Shown here in pieces: positions 16,856-24,607 of a DNA stretch of 64,000 nucleotides. The notes below the pieces were generated by a model that was not told the origin of the DNA, ran no database searches, and saw only the letters and a list, made by a program, of their open reading frames with translations. Source of the DNA: Deltaproteobacteria bacterium (GTDB lineage: Bacteria; Desulfobacterota; Syntrophobacteria; Syntrophobacterales; Syntrophobacteraceae). The stretch spans positions 186,001 through 250,000 of the forward strand of contig JAAYVE010000024.1 in assembly GCA_012517315.1 (NCBI GenBank), read 5' to 3'. The position numbers and the translations under genes are program-made. How positions within the stretch are numbered: the first letter of the stretch is position 1; each line of letters begins with the position of its first letter.

Positions 16856-17818
16856 ATGCGGGCTATGATTCTCGCCGCAGGTCTCGGGACCCGTCTGAGC
16901 CCCCTGAGCCTTGTGCGCCCTAAAGTGCTCGCACCGGTTCTGGGAATCACCGTCCTCGAGTTTTGGATTGAGCGCCTCCGCAGCGCCGGATGCGAGGCGG
17001 TGATGGTGAACGCCCACAACCTGCACCAGAAGCTCTGCAGGGAGATCCAGGGAAAGCGATGGCCCATCCCGGTTGAAGTCTCCGTGGAACCGGTTCTCCT
17101 GGGAACGGGAGGAGGCATTGCAAAAGTTTTGGACTATTTCGGAAACCAATCTTTCTCCGTCGTCAATGGAGACATCATCTGCCAGGCCCCTCTGGAAACA
17201 CTCCTGGAGCAACACAGGGACTCCGGCGCTCCCGCCAGCCTTCTTCTCCACGATCATCCGGATTTCAACAATGTCGCCGTGAACAGTAGCGGCAGCATCC
17301 TTGGTTTCGGAAGGGCAGCCCTCGAAATGGCAAGGAATAACAGAGACCTTGAGCTCCGGGCATTCACCGGCATTCATTTCATCGATCCGGTTGTCTTCCG
17401 GGACTTTCCGGCCCACGAGCCCTGGGAAATCCTCACTGCCTATGAGAGACTCATTGCCGAGGGTGAGCGATTGGCCGCCCTCTTCGTCCGGGACCTGTTC
17501 TGGGAGGAGATGGGGTCCGTCGAGGCTTATCGAAATCTCACCCGCAAACTCTCCTACATGCCCGAAGGTGCCTTACCGCCGCTTCCCACCGGAAAGAGAT
17601 GCCTGATCCACCCCACGGCCGAGGTGGATGACGGTGCCTTGCTGGAAGGGGTGAACATCGTCGGCAGAAGGAGTCGGGTTGCTCATGACGTGTATCTGAA
17701 GGACTGCATCCTTTGGGATGAAGTCCGGGTCAAGCCCGGCAGTCGTCTGCGAAACTGCATTCTCACCGATGGGGCGGAGGTGAAGGGCGAACACAAAGAT
17801 GCTGTCCTCATGGCCTAG
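16856..17818 (+). CDS. murU: nucleotidyltransferase, probable MurNAc-1-phosphate uridylyltransferase
   Basis: A 320-residue sugar-phosphate nucleotidyltransferase. The N-terminus MRAMILAAGLGTRLSPLSLVRPKVLAPV is the pyrophosphorylase signature; GTGGGIAKV and VNGDIICQ bind nucleotide and metal. The C-terminus (about 250-310) has left-handed-helix-like repeats (IVGRRSRVAHDVYLKDCILWDEV). Such enzymes are often annotated as mannose-1-phosphate guanylyltransferase. The overlapping downstream AmgK-like kinase and the upstream lptD match the Pseudomonas MurU-AmgK pair, which converts recycled MurNAc to UDP-MurNAc and bypasses fosfomycin-sensitive MurA. The C-terminal repeats are longer than in Pseudomonas MurU, so the substrate remains inferred. 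Confidence 0.72.
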   Translation: MRAMILAAGLGTRLSPLSLVRPKVLAPVLGITVLEFWIERLRSAGCEAVMVNAHNLHQKLCREIQGKRWPIPVEVSVEPVLLGTGGGIAKVLDYFGNQSFSVVNGDIICQAPLETLLEQHRDSGAPASLLLHDHPDFNNVAVNSSGSILGFGRAALEMARNNRDLELRAFTGIHFIDPVVFRDFPAHEPWEILTAYERLIAEGERLAALFVRDLFWEEMGSVEAYRNLTRKLSYMPEGALPPLPTGKRCLIHPTAEVDDGALLEGVNIVGRRSRVAHDVYLKDCILWDEVRVKPGSRLRNCILTDGAEVKGEHKDAVLMA

Positions 17819-18875
17819 TGTGCCCCGTCATTTCGAGGATGAAGCCGAAACGGCCTTTCGATACCTGTCGGCTCTTGCAGGGGAGTTGGGTCATTTCATC
17901 GGGAGTGAGGGGCCCGTGAAGGTGCGGGCGCTGAAAGGGGACGGGTCCGATCGGAAATTTTACCGCATCCACGTGGGGACCTCCCACTGGATCGTGCTGA
18001 TTTCCCCCCGACGCAAGGCTCACCGCGTCGACGAAAACGATTCATACTTCCTCATCGGGGGGCATCTTCTCCAACGGGGCATCCCGGTACCGCGCATTCT
18101 CGCTGCCGACGTGAGTAGAGGTTGGTTTCTCCTGGAGGACTTGGGAGACTGCCTGCTTCAGAGTCGTGCAAGAAGACCCGCATTGGACCTGGAAAGGCTT
18201 TACGGCCGCGTCGTGAGACTCCTCTCCCGCCTTCACCGTGAGGCTCCCCACGGCTTCCGCAGGGAGTTCTGCTTTGATACGCACGTGTACGACCCGCCTT
18301 TCGTCTTCGCAAGGGAGCTGGAGTATTTCCGGCAGGCCTTTTTGGTGGAGACCATGAAGCTGGAGGTTTCCAGTGAGGACCTCCGCGAGGATTTCGAGAA
18401 CTTGGCCGACGAAGCCGCGGGCGGGAAATGGAAAGGGGTGATCCACCGTGATTTCCAAAGTCGAAACATCATGCTTTGCAAAGGTGAGCTGAGGATCGTG
18501 GATTTCCAGGGGATGCGCTTCGGTCCTCCTGCTTATGACCTGGCTTCGCTCTTGGTGGACCCTTACGCGGCCCTTCCGCCCACCCTTCAGGATGGGCTGG
18601 CAAGGCTTTACTGGAATTGCTCCAGGGGTTTTCTCGGTTGTTCCCGGGAGACCTTTCTGCGTTCCTACATTTCCACCCGGGTGTGCAGGAATCTCCAAAT
18701 CCTTGGAGCTTACGGATTTCTGGGAATGACCAAGGGGAAGGGTGAGTTTCTCCAATACATCCCCCGTGCCTTGTCCCAGCTTCACTGCTGGCTGCGTGGC
18801 CCATGCCGGAACCGATTTCCCCGCCTCACGAAAGTGCTGCGTCTCCTCGGCAACCCTCCGGGAACTTTCGCGTGA
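17799..18875 (+). CDS. amgK: AmgK-like sugar kinase (aminoglycoside phosphotransferase fold)
   Basis: A 358-residue kinase. The nucleotide-binding N-lobe has GDGSDRKFYRI near residue 48; the catalytic loop is VIHRDFQSRNIML (Asp and Asn present), and the metal-binding motif is RIVDFQGMRFGPPAYDLASLL. In Pseudomonas AmgK phosphorylates MurNAc (and GlcNAc) at the anomeric position, and MurU then makes UDP-MurNAc. The gene overlaps murU by 20 bases, so the two are coupled. Together with namZ, mpl and the LD-carboxypeptidase fusion in this window, it fits a peptidoglycan-recycling pathway. Kinase family is certain; substrate rests on context. Confidence 0.75.
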   Translation: MLSSWPSVPRHFEDEAETAFRYLSALAGELGHFIGSEGPVKVRALKGDGSDRKFYRIHVGTSHWIVLISPRRKAHRVDENDSYFLIGGHLLQRGIPVPRILAADVSRGWFLLEDLGDCLLQSRARRPALDLERLYGRVVRLLSRLHREAPHGFRREFCFDTHVYDPPFVFARELEYFRQAFLVETMKLEVSSEDLREDFENLADEAAGGKWKGVIHRDFQSRNIMLCKGELRIVDFQGMRFGPPAYDLASLLVDPYAALPPTLQDGLARLYWNCSRGFLGCSRETFLRSYISTRVCRNLQILGAYGFLGMTKGKGEFLQYIPRALSQLHCWLRGPCRNRFPRLTKVLRLLGNPPGTFA

Positions 18876-18955
18876 CAACTTCCACTCAAATTGTTATACG
18901 GCACTCTGCCTCATTTTCAGGGGTTTGCAGATCCAGTGAAAGGAGAGAGAGAACA

Positions 18956-19090
18956 ATGGCCTCCAAAACCAAGACCACAGAAACGATCCGTGCAAGAAAG
19001 AGGGCCCCCAATCAAACCAATCTGAAGGTGGACGAGAAACGCACCGCCAAGAACCTGGAAGTCCTGCGCAAGACATTGGAAGAGAAATAG
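18956..19090 (+). CDS. small basic protein of 44 residues
   Basis: A 44-residue, strongly charged protein (Lys/Arg/Thr/Glu-rich), with a good ribosome site (AAGGAG near 18940). The N-terminal half is basic (IRARKRAP), the C-terminal half is probably one amphipathic helix (KRTAKNLEVLRKTLEEK). No membrane segment or known domain. It converges on pyk with a 16-base gap. It could be a nucleic-acid-binding or ribosome-associated small protein, but nothing proves it. Confidence 0.55.
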   Translation: MASKTKTTETIRARKRAPNQTNLKVDEKRTAKNLEVLRKTLEEK

Positions 19091-19106
19091 ACTGGCTGCC
19101 CCCACA

Positions 19107-20531
19107 TCAGATCTCCATGACCTTGAGAAGATTGGTGGTTCCCGACACGCCCACAGGCACACCGGCTGTGACGATGACCCGGTCTCCGGTTCGTGCCATG
19201 CCCTTTTCCCTGGCCCATGAGCGGGCGAGGGCGAACATGTTGTCCGTGTCCTTGAAGGATTCCACCAAGTCGGGAATCACCCCCCAGGAGAGCATGGTCT
19301 GGCGTTGCGTCTCCTCGTGGTCCGTAAGGGCGACAATGGGACAGGATGGGCGAAAACGGGCCACGTGACGCGCGGTGGCTCCCGACGAAGTGGTGGCAAC
19401 AATGACCGCTGCCTTGAGGTCCGCAGCCAGCCAGCATGCGGCCCGGCTGATGGCTTCGGCCGTCGTGGGAAGAAGTTCGCAGAACGATTCGTTGAGCAGT
19501 TGTCGGCCGTCCAGTTGGGGTTCCGTGCGCCGGGCGATTCTGTCCAGCATGGCGACGGCCTCAATCGGATAGAGGCCCACAGCGGTTTCGTCCGACAGCA
19601 TGAGGGCATCGGTGCCGTCCAAGATGGCATTGGCCGCATCCGTCACCTCAGCTCGGGTGGGCCTTGGATTCTCGAGCATGGAGGTGAGCATCTGGGTGGC
19701 CGTGATCACCGGTTTGCCCGCCTGGCGCGCAAGGCGGATGATCTGCTTCTGAATGATGGGGACGTCTTCCAGGGGCATTTCCACACCCAGGTCCCCCCGG
19801 GCGACCATGACGCCGTCCGCGATGTCCAGGATGCGTGAGAGGTGTTCAATGGCCTGGGGTTTTTCGATCTTGGCGATGAGCATGGGACGGTTTCTGCCCG
19901 TCCCCAGCAACTCCTGGACGGGCTGGAGGTCATCTCCCGTTCGGATGAAGGACAAAGCGACAAAGTCCACCTGTTCTTCCAGGCCGACCATGAGATCCAG
20001 CCGGTCCTTTTCCGTGAGGGCGGTGATTCTCAAATCGCTGGAAGGGAAGTTGACCCCCTTTTGGGACCGGATGATGCCCCCGTCTATGACACGGCACACG
20101 AGGCGGTCCTTCCGGCGCTCCACGGCCACCAGCTGAACGGCCCCGTCGGCGATAAGGATCCGGTGTCCCGGTTCGACGTCTTCCAGGAGATAAGGGTAGT
20201 TCACCGGGATCGTGTCTTGATCGGGGGAGGGGACCGGCTGCAGTTCCACCAGGTCGTCCCGCTTGACGATCCTCTCGTTCTCCAGGGTACCCACCCGTAT
20301 CTTAGGTCCCCCCAGGTCCTGCAGGATTCCGATGGATTTCCCCGTCTGCCGTGCCAGGGATCGAAGGCTTCGAATGGTCCGGCGATGGTCCTCCCGGTCC
20401 CCGTGGGAAAAGTTCAGACGAGCCACGTCCATTCCCGCCGCAATGAGTCCCTTCACCACATCCGCCGTATTGCTGGCCGGTCCGATGGTACAGACGATCT
20501 TGGTGCGCCTGAAGTTGCCGTTTCCTTGCAT
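19107..20531 (-). CDS. pyk: pyruvate kinase
   Basis: A 474-residue glycolytic enzyme converting phosphoenolpyruvate and ADP to pyruvate and ATP. Signatures: RRTKIVCTIGPAS at the start, MDVARLNFSHG, LQDLGGPKIRVG, the active-site stretch LIAKIEKPQAIEHL, MVARGDLGVEM, and PVITATQMLTSMLENPRPTRAEVTDAANAILDG in the catalytic barrel. The B domain (about 75-170) and C-terminal allosteric domain are both present. It lies 49 bases after the glcD-like gene on the same strand, so the two may be cotranscribed, linking 2-hydroxyacid oxidation and the pyruvate pool. Confidence 0.95.
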   Translation of the reverse strand: MQGNGNFRRTKIVCTIGPASNTADVVKGLIAAGMDVARLNFSHGDREDHRRTIRSLRSLARQTGKSIGILQDLGGPKIRVGTLENERIVKRDDLVELQPVPSPDQDTIPVNYPYLLEDVEPGHRILIADGAVQLVAVERRKDRLVCRVIDGGIIRSQKGVNFPSSDLRITALTEKDRLDLMVGLEEQVDFVALSFIRTGDDLQPVQELLGTGRNRPMLIAKIEKPQAIEHLSRILDIADGVMVARGDLGVEMPLEDVPIIQKQIIRLARQAGKPVITATQMLTSMLENPRPTRAEVTDAANAILDGTDALMLSDETAVGLYPIEAVAMLDRIARRTEPQLDGRQLLNESFCELLPTTAEAISRAACWLAADLKAAVIVATTSSGATARHVARFRPSCPIVALTDHEETQRQTMLSWGVIPDLVESFKDTDNMFALARSWAREKGMARTGDRVIVTAGVPVGVSGTTNLLKVMEI

Positions 20532-20580
20532 CTTCGCTCTTGACCATGGGGTGGATGGCAGGTTTCCCGCCGATTCCGCC

Positions 20581-21984
20581 TCAGGATCTAAAGAAAGCCC
20601 GATTCGGCTCGAACATCTTGCCGGGATTGAGGATGTTCAGAGGGTCCAAAGCCCTCTTGATCCGGTACATGGTTTCAAGCCCCTCTTCGCCCACTTCCCA
20701 TGGCATGAAGGGAGACTTGGCGATTCCCACTCCGTGTTCCCCTGACAAAGTCCCGCCGAGCTGGAGCACCAGCCGGAACAGTTCCTCCACGGCGGCCTCA
20801 GCCCTTTGGAGTTCGTCTGGATTCTTCTTGTCCAGCATGATGTTGGTGTGAATGTTCCCATCCCCTGCATGGCCGAAGCACGCAATGACCAAGTCGTGTT
20901 TCGACGCCAGTCGGCCGATGGCTCGGATCAAGGCTGGAATTTGGGTCCGGGGGACCGTGATGTCCTCGTTGATCTTCCCCGGTTTGATCCTTCCGAGGGC
21001 TGGTGATACGGCGCGTCGGGCCTTCCAGAGTCTCTCCCTTTCCGCTTCCGAGCGGGCCGTTTCCACATGGGACGCGCCGCCCCGGAGACACGTGTCACCG
21101 ATGCGTGATGCGTCCTCGGCGAGGATTGCGGGACGGCCGTCCACCTCGATGAGGAGAAGGGCTTCGGCGTCCGTGGGCAGGCCAATGTGAAGGTACTCTT
21201 CAACGGCGCGGATGGTGGGCTGATCCATGATCTCGATGGTGGAGGGAATGATCCGGTCGCGGGTGATCTGGCAAACGGCCCGTGCGGCGTCGTCAAGGCG
21301 GGGAAAGACGACCATGAGGGTCATGATGTCTTCAGGGGCGGGAACGAGTCGCAAAACGATCTCCGTGAAAACGCCGAGGGTTCCTTCCGAACCCACCATG
21401 AGCCGGGTCAGGTCGTATCCCACCACTCCCTTTACGGTCCGGGTGCCCGTTCGCAAAATGGAACCGGTGGGAAGCACCACGGTCAGCCCCAGGACATAGT
21501 CCCGGGTGACGCCGTACTTGACCGCCCTCGGTCCTCCAGCGCACATGGCCACGTTTCCTCCGATGGTGGAGAAGGCGAGGCTCGCGGGGTCCGGCGGGTA
21601 AAAGAGGCCGTGGTGCGATACCGCCTTCTGAAGCTGCCCGGTGATGACACCCGGTTCCACCACGGCGACCATATTGTCCGAGTCGATTTCCAGAATTCGG
21701 TTGAGGCGGTTGAGCACCAAGGCCATCCCCCCCCTTCCGGGAAGGGCTGCTCCCACCATGCCCGTTCCGGCTCCCCTCGGATAAACGGGCAGCATCTCCC
21801 GGTTGGCAAGCTTGAGTAGTTCCGCCACCTGTGTGGTGCTTGCAGGAAAGACCACCATTTCCGGAGTGCATTGCATCCTGCTTGCATCATAGCTGTAACA
21901 AGCGCAGTCCTCGGGGGAAGAGATCACATGCTCGGTTCCCACGATCCGGCGAATCTCGTTCAATATTCCATTTCTGCCGCTCAT
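20581..21984 (-). CDS. glcD: FAD-linked oxidase, glycolate oxidase / D-lactate dehydrogenase GlcD-like
   Basis: A 467-residue flavoprotein of the VAO family. The FAD-binding domain (about 38-180) has VYPRGAGTGMVGAAL and the PPDPASLAFSTIGGNVAMCAGG region; the C-terminal cap ends with GGTLSGEHGVGIAKSPFM and NPGKMF, as in GlcD and D-lactate dehydrogenases. It oxidises a 2-hydroxy acid such as glycolate or D-lactate and passes electrons on; no glcE or glcF partner is adjacent. The start at 21984 (MSGRNGILNEI) is preferred because a GAGGGG ribosome site precedes it; the 150-residue upstream extension of the frame is not protein-like. Confidence 0.85.
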   Translation of the reverse strand: MSGRNGILNEIRRIVGTEHVISSPEDCACYSYDASRMQCTPEMVVFPASTTQVAELLKLANREMLPVYPRGAGTGMVGAALPGRGGMALVLNRLNRILEIDSDNMVAVVEPGVITGQLQKAVSHHGLFYPPDPASLAFSTIGGNVAMCAGGPRAVKYGVTRDYVLGLTVVLPTGSILRTGTRTVKGVVGYDLTRLMVGSEGTLGVFTEIVLRLVPAPEDIMTLMVVFPRLDDAARAVCQITRDRIIPSTIEIMDQPTIRAVEEYLHIGLPTDAEALLLIEVDGRPAILAEDASRIGDTCLRGGASHVETARSEAERERLWKARRAVSPALGRIKPGKINEDITVPRTQIPALIRAIGRLASKHDLVIACFGHAGDGNIHTNIMLDKKNPDELQRAEAAVEELFRLVLQLGGTLSGEHGVGIAKSPFMPWEVGEEGLETMYRIKRALDPLNILNPGKMFEPNRAFFRS

Positions 21985-22357
21985 GCATCCCCTCGGTGTG
22001 CCGAAATCGGTGTGGAGGCACGGTTGAGTCCGTGTCGTTTCACCCGTTACCACATGGCATAAAGGGAGTGGAGGGGTTTCACAGGAATGGCCGATTCGTG
22101 CCTGCCTGAGGATCCAAGACCCCCTGTGGGTGGTATAATATATTGTGGAGGCAAATGGGAAGATGGGAAACACTCTTTCTACCGTTTGGAGGAATCCCTC
22201 GCCGGTTTCGCAATATCCGATCTGGGAGTTCACCGGATTTCTTAGAACACGGGGTCTGCCTCGGAGGCCGTGTAGATTGCAAGGCTTCCTTGACCCCTGA
22301 AGCGACGGTGTGTTAATGGCTGAGGGGCACGGTGGCCGCACATTGAGGGGAGGGCAT
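21985..22357. other. divergent promoter region, glcD and NtrC-type regulator
   Basis: A 373-base stretch between divergent genes. It has an extended -10 promoter toward the regulator (separate entry). The remaining roughly 200 bases before the regulator look like an untranslated leader without a convincing ORF. Confidence 0.45.
22131..22139 (+). promoter_or_regulatory. extended -10 promoter upstream of the NtrC-type regulator
   Basis: TGGTATAAT: a consensus TATAAT preceded by TG-N, the extended -10 arrangement, which tolerates a poor -35. It would give a leader of about 210 bases before the regulator start at 22358. Confidence 0.5.
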
Positions 22358-23767
22358 ATGACGGCGAAATCGCTGAAAACACAAGCCGCTGTTCTCGTAG
22401 TGGACGATGAGGAAGGAGCCAGGGACGCACTGGAACTCATCCTTGAGGACCACTACCGGATCGAAAAGGCCGAGGAAGGGCTGCAGGCCATTGAAATGCT
22501 CCGTCAAAAGAAATTCGATGTGGTCCTCCTCGATATCAACATGCCCGATCTGGACGGGATCGAAACCCTCAAGAGGATCAAGGAACTGGACGGATCCGTC
22601 GAGGTCATCATGGTTTCCGCTGCCGACCGGGCCAGGGAAGCGACCGCATCCATCAAGTCCGGTGCTCATGACTACATCACCAAGCCGTATGAACCGGAGG
22701 AGATCCTCTCAGCCGTTGAGCGGGCACTGGTGCGAAGGCTGCCGGAGAAGGGAGGAGGGGAAGCATCTTGGTGTGAAAGCCACTTTCGATTCAATGGCAT
22801 GGAGATTGTTAGCCAGGCTCAAAGCATGCGCAGCGTCTTCCAGTTGGTGGAAAAGGTCGCGGCCACCTGCAGCAGCGTGCTCATCACGGGAGAGAGTGGG
22901 ACGGGAAAAGAGCTCATTGCCCGTGCCATCCACGCCAAAAGCAATCGCAACAACAAGCCGTTTGTGGCCATCAACTGCGCTGCGGTGCCTCCCGACCTCA
23001 TGGAAAGCGAACTCTTCGGCCATGAAAAGGGCGCGTTCACCAGTGCCCACGCACGAAAAATCGGCAAATTTGAATACGCCAACGGCGGTAGCGTATTCCT
23101 GGACGAGATCTCGAGCCTGAGGCCTGAATTTCAGGCCAAGCTGCTACGTTTCCTTCAGGAGCGGGAGTTCAACCGGTTGGGGAGTCATCAGACCATCAAG
23201 GTGGATGTGCGTGTCATCGCAGCCACCAACACACGTCTCGAACAGATGGTGCGCGATAATCTCTTCAGACGTGATCTCTTCTTCAGGCTCAACGTGATTC
23301 CCATTGAGGTCCCTCCCTTACGGGAGCGCAAAGGAGACGTGCCTCTGCTGGCCAACCATTTCCTCAACAGGTTCAACAAGGCGTTTCACAAACGGGTGAA
23401 GGGGTTGACCCCCGAAGCGATGGAGATCCTGGAAGCCTATCCCTGGCCCGGAAACGTGCGGGAGCTGGAAAACCTCATGGAGCGCCTGGTGGTTCTCGGC
23501 GTGGACGGCAAGACCATCGGTGAGGAAGAGCTTCCGCTGGAAGAGCTTTTTGGCGAAGATTCCGAAGCAGGCGAATGGGGCATGGAAGACACCCGGGACA
23601 TGGGACTGAACAATGCCCGGCAGGCTTTTGAGCGCCGATACGTCACAAAGGCCCTGGAAAAGTGCAACTGGAACCTGACGGATACGGCCCGCCTCCTCAA
23701 GGTTCACCGCAACACCCTCATGCTGAAGGTAAAGGCCCTCAAAATCAAATGCCGCCAAGACCACTGA
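22358..23767 (+). CDS. sigma-54-dependent response regulator, NtrC family
   Basis: A 469-residue activator. The receiver domain (about 10-125) has acidic residues in VVDDEEG, the phosphoacceptor D59 in LLDINMPDLDG and the lysine in ITKPYEP. The AAA+ domain has Walker A GESGTGKE at 178-185 and Walker B VFLDE at 246-250. The sigma-54 contact loop reads GAFTSA (225-230) instead of GAFTGA. A Fis-type helix-turn-helix ends the protein (about 435-469). The start at 22358 follows GAGGGGAGGG. A sigma-54-like promoter with an inverted repeat upstream lies directly downstream, before two micro-lipoprotein genes; it is the natural candidate target. Confidence 0.9.
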   Translation: MTAKSLKTQAAVLVVDDEEGARDALELILEDHYRIEKAEEGLQAIEMLRQKKFDVVLLDINMPDLDGIETLKRIKELDGSVEVIMVSAADRAREATASIKSGAHDYITKPYEPEEILSAVERALVRRLPEKGGGEASWCESHFRFNGMEIVSQAQSMRSVFQLVEKVAATCSSVLITGESGTGKELIARAIHAKSNRNNKPFVAINCAAVPPDLMESELFGHEKGAFTSAHARKIGKFEYANGGSVFLDEISSLRPEFQAKLLRFLQEREFNRLGSHQTIKVDVRVIAATNTRLEQMVRDNLFRRDLFFRLNVIPIEVPPLRERKGDVPLLANHFLNRFNKAFHKRVKGLTPEAMEILEAYPWPGNVRELENLMERLVVLGVDGKTIGEEELPLEELFGEDSEAGEWGMEDTRDMGLNNARQAFERRYVTKALEKCNWNLTDTARLLKVHRNTLMLKVKALKIKCRQDH

Positions 23768-23838
23768 GCGGCCCACCTGGATCATCCCCCTAAAGATTTC
23801 CGTTCCCGTACAACAACCTCCTGGATTCCCTCGAGAAC

Positions 23839-23856
23839 TGCACATAAAATTGTGCA
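23839..23856. promoter_or_regulatory. inverted repeat, possible activator-binding site
   Basis: TGCACA-N6-TGTGCA, a perfect dyad. It resembles NtrC-type enhancers (TGCACC-N5-GGTGCA style). It lies about 210 bases upstream of the sigma-54-like promoter, a usual enhancer distance. A further TGCACA half-site is at 23872-23877. Confidence 0.45.
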
Positions 23857-24068
23857 TTGCCCAAATTCCTATGCACACATGGGCACAGACCTATAGCTGA
23901 GCTCGAATGAGACGAAATGTAGCTTGACCAGACTTTCCAGGTGAAGTTGTCCTTGCAGGCGGATCAATACGATGGGTTTTCGCGTTTGTTCGTCCGCCTT
24001 CAGTATAATCAGAATTAACAAGCGCTTATCACCTGTCAAGGGGTGTATTTCAAGGTGTTTCCATCTGC

Positions 24069-24084
24069 TGGTATGGCTATTGCT
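24069..24084 (+). promoter_or_regulatory. sigma-54-like promoter of the micro-lipoprotein pair
   Basis: TGGTATGGCTATTGCT: -24 GG at 24070-24071 and -12 GC at 24082-24083 with the required ten-base spacing, plus the TTGCT of the -12 element. The -24 half (TGGTATG versus TGGCACG) is imperfect. Predicted transcription start near 24095, about 78 bases before the first ATG. Confidence 0.55.
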
Positions 24085-24172
24085 GAATTTTGTTCGCTAG
24101 TGGTCATAACCGGCATGAAGCCATGGCGGGAAAAGAGGGTATTTTCGTGACACTCTATGGGAGGAAACAGCA

Positions 24173-24265
24173 ATGAAAAAATTCTTTGTACAAATGTATG
24201 TGTTGGCGGCTTTGCTTGCTGTTTATGCTCTTCCGGTTCTGGCGTGTGGGGGAGGAGGAGATTGA
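24173..24265 (+). CDS. micro-lipoprotein 1 (30 residues)
   Basis: A 30-residue ORF with a strong ribosome site (GGAGG near 24160-24164). It is nearly all signal peptide: Lys2-Lys3, a hydrophobic core, then ALPVLAC-GGGGD. VLAC is a normal lipobox, so signal peptidase II would leave a lipidated Cys followed by GGGGD, a six-residue mature product. The second copy 180 bases downstream ends with the same twelve residues. It sits behind a sigma-54-like promoter next to an NtrC-type regulator and before a peptide-binding protein gene. Inference: a lipopeptide signal or envelope component. Too small for most gene callers. Confidence 0.72.
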   Translation: MKKFFVQMYVLAALLAVYALPVLACGGGGD

Positions 24266-24352
24266 CCAGCAGCAATGACTCTGTGAAAGCCACGCTGAAT
24301 GAAATGGAGACCCATTGTTATTCAAATTGAAATCATGAATGGAGGAATACAT

Positions 24353-24445
24353 ATGAAAAAGATCCTTTTGCAACTTTATGTAGTCAGTACGCTTGTCGCC
24401 ATCTATGCTCTTCCGGTCCTTGCATGTGGAGGGGGAGGAGACTGA
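24353..24445 (+). CDS. micro-lipoprotein 2 (30 residues), tandem paralogue
   Basis: A second 30-residue ORF with a ribosome site GGAGG seven bases before ATG. It shares the layout of micro-lipoprotein 1: MKK start, QxYV at residues 7-10, and the identical end ALPVLACGGGGD. Differences elsewhere are conservative (FFVQM versus ILLQL, AALLAV versus STLVAI), and the nucleotide sequence differs at many silent positions. That pattern indicates protein-level selection, so both copies are likely real genes. A strong terminator follows at 24489-24525, so the pair probably forms its own short transcript. Confidence 0.75.
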   Translation: MKKILLQLYVVSTLVAIYALPVLACGGGGD

Positions 24446-24488
24446 GGAGTCACTCCTTACGCCTGGTTCTCCAAGTCCAATGCAGACA

Positions 24489-24525
24489 AAAAAGCACGAA
24501 AGCATGTTTCGTGCTTTTTCTTTTT
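24489..24525 (+). terminator. Rho-independent terminator after the micro-lipoprotein pair
   Basis: AAAAAGCACGAAA (24489-24501) and TTTCGTGCTTTTT (24507-24519) form a perfect 13-bp stem with a 5-base loop, followed by C and five T. It is A/T-flanked on both sides and could work in both directions. Confidence 0.88.
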
Positions 24526-24607
24526 GTAAAGAAGTCCGTGAATCGATAGAATTCATTGGCAAAGATCCTGTTTCTAAAACGGCTTGGACTTGCAGGGACA
24601 GTATGCC

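Larger units (their letters stand above)
23768..24172. other. regulatory intergenic region before the micro-lipoprotein genes
   Basis: About 400 bases that are AT-richer than the surroundings. It holds an inverted repeat at 23839-23856 and a sigma-54-like promoter at 24069-24084 (both listed separately). No credible ORF was seen. Confidence 0.5.

Noticed and set aside
21985-22440. 150-residue N-terminal extension of the glcD-like protein
   Set aside because: Low-complexity Ser/Pro/Arg composition, and it runs across the divergent regulator promoter.
24555-24580. Second sigma-54 promoter before the peptide-binding protein gene
   Set aside because: TTGGCA is present, but the -12 element reads GT instead of GC, so the match is too weak.
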